Part shown: positions 7,918 through 16,723 of the stretch, piece after piece
Layout: each line of letters starts with the position of its first letter
How positions within the stretch are numbered: position 1 is the stretch's first letter
Made by a program: the position numbers and the translations under genes
Assembly (NCBI RefSeq): GCF_003634455.1
Contig: NZ_RBLC01000001.1
Span: forward strand, 806,001-870,000
DNA length: 64,000 nt
Source: Flavobacterium endophyticum
Lineage (GTDB): Bacteria > Bacteroidota > Bacteroidia > Flavobacteriales > Flavobacteriaceae
Direction: 5' to 3'
The notes under the pieces: generated by a model
Told to the model about the DNA's origin: nothing
Databases searched by the model: none
What the model saw: the letters and a program-made list of their open reading frames with translations, nothing else

Positions 7918-8799
7918 TCAGGATACGAGCACGTTTAGCGACTTGGGCAATATGTCTACCTGCACCTTGTTGGTCTCTAGCCTGTGGTATTCGCCATCGA
8001 TCTGCACGTCTGTAAAAATCCTATCGGGCAGCTCGGCGTTGAGGCTCTGGATCATGGCGTGTTCTGCCTTTTTGAATTTTTCTGACTGTTTGGTTACTAC
8101 CAGGCCTCCAAAAAGCATTTTTTGCAGAAAGCTTATCTTGGGCACATAGAGCAGGTCTAAAAAGCCGTCTGACAGGCTGGCTTTTGGGGTAAGGCTCATG
8201 TTATAGCCCATTTCGTTAGAGTTGGAGATAAACAGCAGGAACGGATCTGCTTCTTGCTCTTTTCCGTTGTAGCGCAGTATGGCCTTTTGGGGCTTGTATT
8301 GCGAGCTGGCCTTGAGTGACGCGTTCACATAGGCAGACAGCGTACGCTTGTTGGCGTTTTCGTATTTCTTGATGATCATGGCATCGATACCGAGCCCCAT
8401 GTTGCTGAAAAAGCAGTACTGGTTGACCTTTCCGGAATCGATGGCAACTGACTTTTGCTTTTTGATGATGGCTATGGATTTTGTGACGCACCTCGGGATA
8501 TCGAGATTAGATGCCAGGCCATTGCCTGAACCGACCGGGATGATACCCAGCTTTATATTGGTATTGACAAGCTGCGAAGCGATCTCGCTGATAGTGCCAT
8601 CGCCCCCACAGGCTACGATGATATCGGGCTGCTGCGCTATGGCTTTTTCCGTCAGCGCTATGGCGTGTTTTTTATATCGGGAATAGTCGATTTCTATCTT
8701 ATAGGATGCAACAGGAAAATGTCCTTCCAAAAATTCTCTGGTAATCTGGTGTTTTCCTTTTCCAGAGATAGGATTGACGATAAAATGGATATAGGTCAT
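7918..8799 (-). CDS. diacylglycerol/lipid kinase, YegS/DgkB family
   Basis: A 293-residue cytoplasmic or membrane-surface kinase that should phosphorylate diacylglycerol or a related lipid. The N-terminal strand IHFIVNPISGKGK, the nucleotide motif VACGGDGTISEIA and VGSGNGLASNL are the family signatures, and the length is normal. Its ATG overlaps the stop of the LTA-synthase-like gene by four bases (ATGA), so translation is coupled. Lipoteichoic-acid synthases release diacylglycerol, and DgkB recycles it to phosphatidate in Gram-positives. The same pairing is plausible here (inference). A second family member is at 26766-27641. Confidence 0.92.
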   Translation of the reverse strand: MTYIHFIVNPISGKGKHQITREFLEGHFPVASYKIEIDYSRYKKHAIALTEKAIAQQPDIIVACGGDGTISEIASQLVNTNIKLGIIPVGSGNGLASNLDIPRCVTKSIAIIKKQKSVAIDSGKVNQYCFFSNMGLGIDAMIIKKYENANKRTLSAYVNASLKASSQYKPQKAILRYNGKEQEADPFLLFISNSNEMGYNMSLTPKASLSDGFLDLLYVPKISFLQKMLFGGLVVTKQSEKFKKAEHAMIQSLNAELPDRIFTDVQIDGEYHRLETNKVQVDILPKSLNVLVS

Positions 8800-10775
8800 T
8801 CTTTAAGCAATTTGTTCGTAAATAAATAATCTGCCGCCTGATAGCCGGATATGGCTTCTTCCAGGAATGCATTGTCCATCGGGACAGGCATGAGCTCGTT
8901 GGTTTTCTTGTTCCAGTCATAAAGGGCCTGCTGCTTCTGGTCAGACAATATCAGGGCCTTGTTCTTTTTCATATAGGCAAGCTTCCTGTAGGTGCCTACA
9001 TAGGCTCTTTCTGTGTAGGTTCTTCCTAAAGCATTCTTCCCAAAGAAGTTAGAACGGTAATTCCAGCGTAACATTGCAAACAAGGTAGGAAATAGATCAA
9101 TTTGCGAGCATTGCTGCAGTACCTTTTCCGGCGCTTGGGCCGGCAAATTATAAATAAATGCTGGAATATGATAATTTGCGACATCTATTTCGTCTTTTCC
9201 TGCACTGCTGGCACAGTGGTCTGCAATAATCACAAAGACCGTATTCTTAAACCAAGGCTTTGTTTTTGCCTTTTCGAGCATCTGGCCAAGCGCATAGTCG
9301 GCATATTTCACCGCTCCATCCCTGTTCTTGCCAGAAGGTATGTCGATCTTGCCCTCTGGATAGGTATAGGGCCTGTGGTTGGAAGTCGTCATCACGAAAT
9401 TAAAGAAGGGCTTTTTTGAGGCGAAATGCTCGTCGGCCACTTGGAGCATCTTGTCGTAGATGTTCTCGTCGCAGATGCCCCAGGCGTTCTCGAAAGTCAC
9501 TTCGCTGTCTTCTATATTGTGGCGCTCGGTCTTGATCTTATCACTCAGCACGCTTCCTCTCCCTCGGTCGTATATCGTAAAGCCGTTGCCGCCAAAATAG
9601 CAGTTCATATTATCGAAGTAGCCATCGCCTCCATAAAAGAAGCTATTCTGGTAGCCCTTCTCCTGAAAGACATTGGAAACTGTATATAGGTTCTGGTTGT
9701 CGGGACGCTTCACGATGCTCTGTCCCGGAGTGGGCAAGATGCATAGGGTAACGGCTTCCATGCCGCGCACGGTTCGGGTTCCGGTAGCGTAGAGATTGGT
9801 AAAGAAAAGGCTCTGCTGGGCCAGCTTGTCCATGTTGGGCGTGATGCCTTTTTCATTCCCGAATTCTTTCATAAAGCTGGCGCTCATGCTTTCCATCAAT
9901 ATGAAAACAACATTGGGTCTTGCTTCTGAAGGCAGCGAATCAGTGATTTCTCGTCGGATAGACGTTCCGCCTTTGATAAAGCGGCTGTCGGGTTCTGCTA
10001 TTTCGTTTCTTACGGTCTCGAAGGCCTTTTTGGTATCGATTGCCGTATAGAACTGCGTGTATTTCATCTGGTTGTTTCGGAATTCGGCAAAAAACGAATA
10101 GATTCCGGCTTTGGAAATTTCATTATTATAGCGGTTGGAAGACCATTCTGCTTGGTTGTTTTTTATAAATCCGACATAGAAAGACAATATCAGGAAGGCG
10201 GAAATAAACAGGGACAGCTTCTGCTTCACGGAAGCTTTTCCAGCAAATGTGGCCGCAAAAATGCCTCTTTTTTTAAACAGGAACACAATCAGCAAGGTGA
10301 TGGCAGCAACGCCTAGGATAAGATACGGAAGCGGATAGGATTCTTGTATGTTGCGGACTACTTCATGGGTATAGATAAGATAGTCGACCGCGATAAAGTT
10401 AAAGCGGGTTCTAAATTCTTCCCAAAAGGTTATTTCGGCAAAAAACACAAATACTAAGACAAGTACCGTAAGCGAAAAGAAAAAATAAACAACTATCTTA
10501 TCTAGCAGGGAGCCGCTGTATCGATTTGGCAACAGCAGCAGGTAGAGGATTCCTGGAAAGGCTGCAAAGCCGGCAACCGCACTATCGAAAAAGGCTCCGG
10601 TTGCCAATGTCCTTAGCACCGTGATCAGGTTCCAAGAAACCTCATCTTTCTGCCAGAGCATAAAGACGATGCGGAGCACCATTGACAGGAACAAGAATCC
10701 TTTGAAGAAATTCCATAGCAGCGAGAACCGCTGAGGCAGGGAAATTTCAAATTGAAATGATGATTTTAATTTCAT
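8796..10775 (-). CDS. LTA-synthase-family phosphoglycerol transferase/sulfatase-like membrane enzyme
   Basis: A 659-residue inner-membrane enzyme. About five TM segments fill the first 200 residues. The rest is a periplasmic alkaline-phosphatase-fold domain with VVFILMESMSASFMKEFG (metal site), ATGTRTVRGMEAVT (likely holding the nucleophile threonine), FFYGGDGYFDNM and FVIIADHCASSAGKDE (metal site). The family transfers phosphoglycerol from phosphatidylglycerol to glycans or polymers. Flavobacteria have no lipoteichoic acid, so the acceptor is probably a membrane or periplasmic glycan. I start at ATG 10775, since the longer frame begins with GTG at 10808. First gene of an operon with the lipid kinase and a two-component system. 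Confidence 0.92.
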   Translation of the reverse strand: MKLKSSFQFEISLPQRFSLLWNFFKGFLFLSMVLRIVFMLWQKDEVSWNLITVLRTLATGAFFDSAVAGFAAFPGILYLLLLPNRYSGSLLDKIVVYFFFSLTVLVLVFVFFAEITFWEEFRTRFNFIAVDYLIYTHEVVRNIQESYPLPYLILGVAAITLLIVFLFKKRGIFAATFAGKASVKQKLSLFISAFLILSFYVGFIKNNQAEWSSNRYNNEISKAGIYSFFAEFRNNQMKYTQFYTAIDTKKAFETVRNEIAEPDSRFIKGGTSIRREITDSLPSEARPNVVFILMESMSASFMKEFGNEKGITPNMDKLAQQSLFFTNLYATGTRTVRGMEAVTLCILPTPGQSIVKRPDNQNLYTVSNVFQEKGYQNSFFYGGDGYFDNMNCYFGGNGFTIYDRGRGSVLSDKIKTERHNIEDSEVTFENAWGICDENIYDKMLQVADEHFASKKPFFNFVMTTSNHRPYTYPEGKIDIPSGKNRDGAVKYADYALGQMLEKAKTKPWFKNTVFVIIADHCASSAGKDEIDVANYHIPAFIYNLPAQAPEKVLQQCSQIDLFPTLFAMLRWNYRSNFFGKNALGRTYTERAYVGTYRKLAYMKKNKALILSDQKQQALYDWNKKTNELMPVPMDNAFLEEAISGYQAADYLFTNKLLKE

Positions 10776-10793
10776 GTCTGTTACTTTGTTTTG

Positions 10794-10801
10794 CAAATGT
10801 A
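10794..10801 (-). promoter_or_regulatory. promoter -7 box of the LTA-synthase-like operon
   Basis: On the reverse strand TACATTTG matches TAnnTTTG exactly, 18 bases before the ATG at 10775. It also lies inside the longer GTG-started frame, which favours the ATG. No good -33 TTG at normal spacing. Confidence 0.55.
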
Positions 10802-10915
10802 ACGGCACGAATTGCCTTAAATTGGATGCGCCAAGCAGTCTTAAGTGAATCTTAAGAATAGGCAGGCTATGTTTCTTGCGGGCGATTACTTATATTTACC
10901 TATTAAAAATTGCTT

Positions 10916-11791
10916 ATGAAACTACTTACGCTATCGCCACTATTATCGGTCCTACTCCTTTCCTGTTCTGGAAAATCGCAAGAGCTGCCGACGAATACAA
11001 AGAAACTGTCATTAAAAGAGGCTTCTGCCGTAGCGGTCTCGAAGGCTTCGCCTTATATCTGGGTGGCCGAAGACAGTGGCAATAAAAACCGAATCTATGG
11101 CCTGGATGCCGACGGAAAGATCGCGCATACGGTTACCGTAACCAATGCGGCAAACGTAGACTGGGAGGATCTTGCTACCGACGAGGAGGGCAATGTGTAT
11201 GTAGGGGATTTTGGCAATAACGATAACCTGCGCAAAGACCTGTGCATCTATAAGGTGAATGCGGGCGACCTGCAGCACGAGACGGCGGTATCGCCTGCCA
11301 AGATTTCGTTCTACTATCCGGAGCAACAGCAGTTTCCGCCGAAGAAGTCTGAACTTTTTTATGATGCAGAATCGTTCTTTTTCTACAAGGGCAACTTTTA
11401 CATCTTTACCAAAAATAGAAGCAAGGGCTTTGACGGAACCGTCATGTTGTACAGGGTGCCAAACCAAAGCGGCAACCATAAGGCCCAGCTCTTGGGTACA
11501 TTCAAGGCGTGCGACAGCTACCACAAATGTGCTATTACCAGCGCCGACATCAGCCCTGACGGGAAGAAGGTCGTGCTGTTGAGCGCGAGCAAGGTGTGGC
11601 TGCTTTCGGGTTTTTCGGGAACTGATTTTCTGGGCGGAACGACCGAAATGTTCGAGCTGAATGACGTGACCCAAAAAGAAGGCGTCTGTTTTAAAGACAA
11701 CGAGACGCTTCTTATCGTGGATGAAAAAAGCAAAAAGACGGGCGGCAATCTTTATGAGATCAAGCTGGCCGACCTAAAATCCAAATCCTAG
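10916..11791 (+). CDS. beta-propeller-like lipoprotein of unknown function
   Basis: A 291-residue exported protein. The N-terminus MKLLTLSPLLSVLLLSCSG ends in a lipobox, so it should be lipid-anchored. The body has repeated strand-turn units such as WVAEDSGNKNRIYGLDADGK, NVYVGDFGNNDN and DISPDGKKVVLLSAS, typical of a six- or seven-bladed propeller. No catalytic residues can be assigned. I start at ATG 10916; a TTG two codons upstream is less likely. Its last 18 bases overlap the end of the convergent phosphoesterase gene. Confidence 0.75.
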   Translation: MKLLTLSPLLSVLLLSCSGKSQELPTNTKKLSLKEASAVAVSKASPYIWVAEDSGNKNRIYGLDADGKIAHTVTVTNAANVDWEDLATDEEGNVYVGDFGNNDNLRKDLCIYKVNAGDLQHETAVSPAKISFYYPEQQQFPPKKSELFYDAESFFFYKGNFYIFTKNRSKGFDGTVMLYRVPNQSGNHKAQLLGTFKACDSYHKCAITSADISPDGKKVVLLSASKVWLLSGFSGTDFLGGTTEMFELNDVTQKEGVCFKDNETLLIVDEKSKKTGGNLYEIKLADLKSKS

Positions 11792-14700
11792 TCCTGCCGA
11801 AATCCTGACACCATCTGTTGAGTTGAACAGGGAGACTTTACCTGTAACTAGATTCACGCCGTTGATCCAGATACCGCCACCATAAGCTTGGTGCCATTTG
11901 TCTGACTCTTCGCCCGGAACCCAAACGCGTCCGTAGTCGAATCCTCCAAAAACACCATAGCGCAAAGGCGCAAAGCCGTTGTCTACCTTGCCGAGGTTCC
12001 AGCGCAGGTCGGTGCTTTGGTAAAAGGACTGCTTGCCGGAAAAACGCTGGTTTCTAAAACCGCGCAGGTCGAAATCTCCGCCTACGGTAGCCGCTTGGTA
12101 GAACTCGTATTCGTCGTCAAACAAGACTTTTCCTTTGAGCAGGGTAGCCAATACCCAGTTGCCGCTGGTCGAAATCTTATAGGTGAAGCCTAACGAGCTT
12201 TCCGCATACGGGAATTTCTTGCCGGTTTCATTGATGTTTATGGTATAGCCGCCTAGCATTGAGAAGACCATTCCCAGCGTAGCATTCGATGGGTTGTCGT
12301 AATTTTCAAACGTATATTTGGCGCTCAGGTCTACAAAGTTCTTGTAGTCGAAAACATCAGGGTTCACGACACCCGGCAGGGTAATAAAGCGTCCGGCGGT
12401 CTTGTCTACCTGTACGCGCTCAAAGCTGGCCTGCACCACGGCCGAACCGCCCATTTCTCCAGTCCATTGCAAAGAAGGAGTGGCTTTCAGCCTACGTATC
12501 TTCACGCGGTTGTAATCCATGTCGATATCATCGTCTGGATTTTCGGTCTCGTTGCCGAAACCAAAGTAGTTGATACTAAAATTAGGACTGGTATAGAGGG
12601 CATCAACTACAAAATTCCATTTCCCGACTTGGTGCGGAAAAATAGCTTTGTAGTACAATTCGAAGCCGCTGGTCGCGAAATAGTAGTTGGCGCCTACGAC
12701 GTGTCTTTGTGAATACGGGAACCTGTTGAAGCCGTTTACGGTATAGTTGACCCTGGCTCCTACCTTGACACCGTCATCAGGGTTGAATCCTAATAAGGGA
12801 TATCCTGCCAAGACGTTGTATTTCGGCTTTTCGTAATCGTAGGTATTGATCTGGTAGGAATCGGAAAGCATCTTTTCTCCTTTTCCTGTGCTGGTGATCG
12901 TATTGTCTTTGGTAGACGAGTCATAGATTCGCACTTTCTTGCCGCTTTCTACGTCATAGGTATCGTGATTCTGTCCGCCAAGGAGACGGATCTTGAGTCT
13001 TTTTCGGCCTTCGCCTTTTACTTCAAAGATATCATCGTCGTCTAATCCGTATACCCACAGTTCTTTGGTTTCCGGACAGTGGTAGGTTCGTTCGTGGATG
13101 AGCTCTTCTTTGTCTTTTTTGATACGGTAGACTTCTACTTTGGTAGCATCTCCAGATCGGGTAATGACAAAACGGTCTTTTTTGTCGGTACCGACAACGA
13201 GCACTGTTTTCTGCAGCACTTCATAGTATTCTTGTCCGTATTTTTCCAGGTATTTCTTTCTGGCTTTCAGGTCGGATTTGATCTTGTCTATCGAGGCGTC
13301 CTTTACTTCGTTCGGCAGCTTTTCGAATGCCTTGTCGATTTCGGCGTTGGAAAGGTTGTCGGTAATGTATTTGGCTTCTTGCTTCCAGACGTTTCCGTCT
13401 GATTTGGTAATAAAGGCAAGGTCTAGCGCATAGGCTTCGCGGTTGAACCATTTGACGTTGTCGAGCTTGTCGTCAAAAGAGCGCATGTGGCGCAGCGCCG
13501 GAATGTTCATCAGTATCGACAGCAGCGTGCCGTCGTATCTGGAGAAGGCTTGGTCTCTGTCTCGTGGAATCGGACGGTAGATTACCTTTCCGTTTTCTTT
13601 GTATTCGCCCCATCTCCATTGGTCAGAATGCCTGTCCCAGTCGCCGATAAGCATGTCGAACAGCCTTGCTCGGATATAGCTCTGCTCGTCTACTTCGTAT
13701 TTTTCATCGGAGCGGACATTGGCCAGTACGTCATCTGTACCCACGATCTTGCCCGGCTTGCCAAAACTTTTCAGGTCCTTGAATTCGTCCATCGGGCGTT
13801 CTTCGATCATATAAAGCTCGTCGCCGTAGTCCTCATTGAACAGGGTCAGCCTGTTTTGTTTTGGCACATAGAACAGCTTAGGGTTGGAATGGCTTATGCC
13901 TACCCTGTCGGCCAATTCGGCCACTACAAAAGGCGTATACGGATGGGCCGTCGTGTAAAAGTCCATGATAAAGTCTTCTGCATAGGTGTCACGGAAGTCT
14001 TTCTCTACGGCTTGGTCTTTGAAAGCTACGGATTGCAGGAAGCGCGTAGCGCTTTTTCTCAGGGCCCTCATCACATATTCTTTTCCGTTTTTGTCTACCA
14101 GCCTGAGCGATTTAGACTGGTGTCCGCCGCCAGAAATGGTAGGCGTCAGCCCGCCGTATAGCGTATCGAGGCTTACGGCTCTTGCTTTTATCGGGGTACT
14201 GTAGATCTTTCGGTAGTGCTTGCCCCAAAGGAAACGGTAGGCGCCGCCTTTGGTGGTCATTTTTGAAGTATAGATGGTCGTATCCTTATGGGTAGGAAAA
14301 GTATTCGGGAATTCTCTCAGGTTCGGTTTTGGCCTTGGGAACGTAGGCTGCTGTTTGTATAGCAAGCCTTCTTTTCCTTTGGAGTCGGCACCATAATACG
14401 ACACTTTTGAGGCGCCGTTATTGAGCACTTCGAGCACGGCATAGCCGTTGTTTCCGAAAGAGAAGTCGTTTTCATTGATCGCCCTGGCGGCCTCGTGTTT
14501 TGATCCAGCGCCGCTGATGATCTGCTTGACGTTATCTTTGTCTATGTATTGCAGGTTGTGGTCATGCCCCGAAACTACGACCACGTTGCTACGGGTCTGT
14601 ATCAGGGTCTTGATTCTTTTTACGAAGGCATTGTATTTTTTATTCTGCAAGTCCTGCGGGCTGATACCTGAGGTCTTGCGCAGCAGGTTGACAACCGTTC

Positions 14701-15502
14701 CCAAGACCGGCAGCGGTATTTTTTTGCTGAACGGAAAAAGGTGCTTTTCTAGCGAAAACTCGCCGCCATGCGTGCCGTTGCTCATCAGCGGATGGTGGAT
14801 GGCAATGATGGTGGTCTTTTTTTGGTAGTCGTTCAGCTTGTTTTCTAATTCTTCAAAAAACTGCTCGCGTGTCTTGATGTCGCAGTCGTTGTTGATGGTA
14901 GGATGCTGGTCCCAGTCTTCCAGATACCACTGGCTATCGATTACGATCAGTCCTAGGTTGTCGTTGATATTGATATGGTCGATCCCGCAGTTCTTTCTCG
15001 GAAGGAAGGATTTTTTCTGCTTGAGGTACTCGTTGACCAGCCTTTCTTGCTCTTTTAGTCCTTCTACTCCGTTATACCAGTCGTGGTTGCCGGGTATGAA
15101 TATGGTCTTTCCTTTGAAACTCTTGGAGAGCGCCAGCTGTATGTCGAGCTTTTCTTCTGCCGTCTTTCTGTCGGGGCTGTCTTTTGGCGGCATGCCCAGC
15201 GGGTAGATGTTGTCTCCCAGAAAAAGCAGGGTGCTGTTGGTATCGGCTTTTTTGAGCCTTTCTTCAAACAGCTTTAATAGCTGCTGCGATCTCACCTCAT
15301 CGGCATTGCCTGCATCGCCTACAAGATAAAAGGTATGTGAAATGGCTTTGGGGTTATCAAAGTTGTCTTTGATCGTAACGGGGGCCTTGCTTCCAAACTG
15401 CGAGTGGTTCGTGGCGCAGGACTGTAAAAAAATTATCAAGCAGGCATACTTGAATAGCGTTATATTTCGTTTACTAGTTACATTAAGCCAAAATAATTTC
15501 AT
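11774..15502 (-). CDS. metallophosphoesterase fused to an outer-membrane beta barrel, with kinase-like middle
   Basis: A 1242-residue exported protein. Residues 1-29 are a lipoprotein signal (FLQSCA, C29). Residues about 55-370 are a calcineurin-like phosphoesterase with every metal motif: D63 in LVGDAG, GD97N, GN139HD, H236-H237 and GH313DH. Residues about 440-680 contain YVMRALRKS, LIGDWDRHSDQW (D621, D623, H625) and IPRDRDQAFS (D648, D650), which resemble catalytic and metal loops of HipA/FAM20-like kinases. About 880-1242 is a BamA/TamA-type barrel ending in GLGFGF. The combination of lipobox and barrel is odd. Similar long proteins are known in Bacteroidota, but the role is not known to me. 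Confidence 0.85.
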   Translation of the reverse strand: MKLFWLNVTSKRNITLFKYACLIIFLQSCATNHSQFGSKAPVTIKDNFDNPKAISHTFYLVGDAGNADEVRSQQLLKLFEERLKKADTNSTLLFLGDNIYPLGMPPKDSPDRKTAEEKLDIQLALSKSFKGKTIFIPGNHDWYNGVEGLKEQERLVNEYLKQKKSFLPRKNCGIDHININDNLGLIVIDSQWYLEDWDQHPTINNDCDIKTREQFFEELENKLNDYQKKTTIIAIHHPLMSNGTHGGEFSLEKHLFPFSKKIPLPVLGTVVNLLRKTSGISPQDLQNKKYNAFVKRIKTLIQTRSNVVVVSGHDHNLQYIDKDNVKQIISGAGSKHEAARAINENDFSFGNNGYAVLEVLNNGASKVSYYGADSKGKEGLLYKQQPTFPRPKPNLREFPNTFPTHKDTTIYTSKMTTKGGAYRFLWGKHYRKIYSTPIKARAVSLDTLYGGLTPTISGGGHQSKSLRLVDKNGKEYVMRALRKSATRFLQSVAFKDQAVEKDFRDTYAEDFIMDFYTTAHPYTPFVVAELADRVGISHSNPKLFYVPKQNRLTLFNEDYGDELYMIEERPMDEFKDLKSFGKPGKIVGTDDVLANVRSDEKYEVDEQSYIRARLFDMLIGDWDRHSDQWRWGEYKENGKVIYRPIPRDRDQAFSRYDGTLLSILMNIPALRHMRSFDDKLDNVKWFNREAYALDLAFITKSDGNVWKQEAKYITDNLSNAEIDKAFEKLPNEVKDASIDKIKSDLKARKKYLEKYGQEYYEVLQKTVLVVGTDKKDRFVITRSGDATKVEVYRIKKDKEELIHERTYHCPETKELWVYGLDDDDIFEVKGEGRKRLKIRLLGGQNHDTYDVESGKKVRIYDSSTKDNTITSTGKGEKMLSDSYQINTYDYEKPKYNVLAGYPLLGFNPDDGVKVGARVNYTVNGFNRFPYSQRHVVGANYYFATSGFELYYKAIFPHQVGKWNFVVDALYTSPNFSINYFGFGNETENPDDDIDMDYNRVKIRRLKATPSLQWTGEMGGSAVVQASFERVQVDKTAGRFITLPGVVNPDVFDYKNFVDLSAKYTFENYDNPSNATLGMVFSMLGGYTININETGKKFPYAESSLGFTYKISTSGNWVLATLLKGKVLFDDEYEFYQAATVGGDFDLRGFRNQRFSGKQSFYQSTDLRWNLGKVDNGFAPLRYGVFGGFDYGRVWVPGEESDKWHQAYGGGIWINGVNLVTGKVSLFNSTDGVRISAGLGFGF

Positions 15503-15538
15503 AATTTGGTAGTGGATTTAATTCAATTGATATTTGAT

Positions 15539-16723
15539 ATGAATATTCTTCAAAAAGCCGAAAATTTTATATTCCAATTATTCAAAGATAGCTTATCTTC
15601 TGATTATATTTACCATAATTTTAATCATACTTTACGAGTTGTTAACAGCGTGCAGATACTGATCAAAGGCGAAAATGTGTCTGCAGAAGAAGCTGAAATG
15701 CTGGAAATCGCGGCTTGGTTTCACGACGCGGGATATATTGAGGGCGGCGAGAAGCACGAGGAACGGGGCGCTTTGATTGCGGCCGACTTTTTGAAAGAAA
15801 ATGCGTATGCTGAGGAAAAGATAGACAAAATCAAGTCGCTTATCATGGCGACGGAACTGAAAAGTACTCCTGTAGGCCATCTGGAGACAATCATACGCGA
15901 TGCCGACTGCTCTCACTTTGGGCATAAGGAATATCCTAATTTTTCGGAACTGCTGCGCCAGGAGTGGAAAATCATCTGCGACAAGCAATATACTGACTTG
16001 GAATGGGCAAAAGAAAACCGTACTGTTTTCTTGAAATACCATCGTTTTTATACGGATTTTGCCAAGCAAAACTGGCAGCCGCAGAAAGACCTGAACCTTT
16101 CTGACATACAGGACAAGATTACTTCGCTTGAGAAAGGCAAAAAGGAAAAGCCGAAAGACATCTTGAATAAGAAAAAGCTGGAAAAACTGGAAAGTCCGGA
16201 ACGGGGCATCGATACTATGTTTCGGGTGACGCTGAACAACCATACCAAACTCAGCCAGATTGCCGATAGCAAGGCAAACATACTGCTTTCTGTCAACGCG
16301 ATTATTATTTCGATTGCGTTATCGACCTTGATTCCTAAGCTGGACAGCCCGACGAATGCGCACTTAATCGTGCCTACGTTCGTAATGTTGCTGTTTAGTG
16401 TGATCTCTATTATTTTTGCGATACTTTCTACGCGCCCAAAAGTCACCAGCGGGCTTTTTACGCGAAAGGATATCGAGGACAAAAACGTAAACCTTTTGTT
16501 TTTCGGGAATTTCCACAAGATGCCGCTGGACGAGTACCAGTGGGCCATGAATGTGCTGATGAAAGACCGCGAGTATCTTTATAATTCGATGATCAAGGAT
16601 CTTTATTTTCTTGGGCTGGTCTTGAACCGAAAATACAAATTGCTGCGCATTACCTACACGGTATTTATGTTCGGCATCATTATTTCGGTGATTGCCTTTG
16701 TATGGGCATTCAAGTCGGTTTAG
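15539..16723 (+). CDS. HD-domain protein with Pycsar-effector (PycTM/DUF5706) C-terminus
   Basis: A 394-residue protein. Residues 1 to about 190 are an HD phosphohydrolase domain with H26/H30 in YHNFNH, H62-D63 in AAWFHDAGY, H73 and a late IIRDADCSHFG. A charged linker follows. Residues about 230-394 match the Pycsar effector TM family: SKANILLSVNAIIISIALS, a second TM in VMLLFSVISIIFAIL and a last TM in FMFGIIISVIAFVWAF. In Pycsar defence, a pyrimidine cyclase makes cCMP or cUMP that triggers such membrane effectors. No cyclase lies in this window. I start at ATG 15539; the frame opens with TTG at 15506. The end overlaps the convergent GAF gene by four bases. Confidence 0.85.
   Translation: MNILQKAENFIFQLFKDSLSSDYIYHNFNHTLRVVNSVQILIKGENVSAEEAEMLEIAAWFHDAGYIEGGEKHEERGALIAADFLKENAYAEEKIDKIKSLIMATELKSTPVGHLETIIRDADCSHFGHKEYPNFSELLRQEWKIICDKQYTDLEWAKENRTVFLKYHRFYTDFAKQNWQPQKDLNLSDIQDKITSLEKGKKEKPKDILNKKKLEKLESPERGIDTMFRVTLNNHTKLSQIADSKANILLSVNAIIISIALSTLIPKLDSPTNAHLIVPTFVMLLFSVISIIFAILSTRPKVTSGLFTRKDIEDKNVNLLFFGNFHKMPLDEYQWAMNVLMKDREYLYNSMIKDLYFLGLVLNRKYKLLRITYTVFMFGIIISVIAFVWAFKSV

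Noticed and set aside
11012..11674. 220-residue reverse open frame inside the beta-propeller lipoprotein
   Set aside because: It lies wholly antisense to a gene with a lipobox and clear repeats; long antisense frames are common in this G+C-rich part.
13487..14161. 224-residue forward open frame inside the phosphoesterase-barrel gene
   Set aside because: Antisense to a recognised protein and without any domain pattern of its own.
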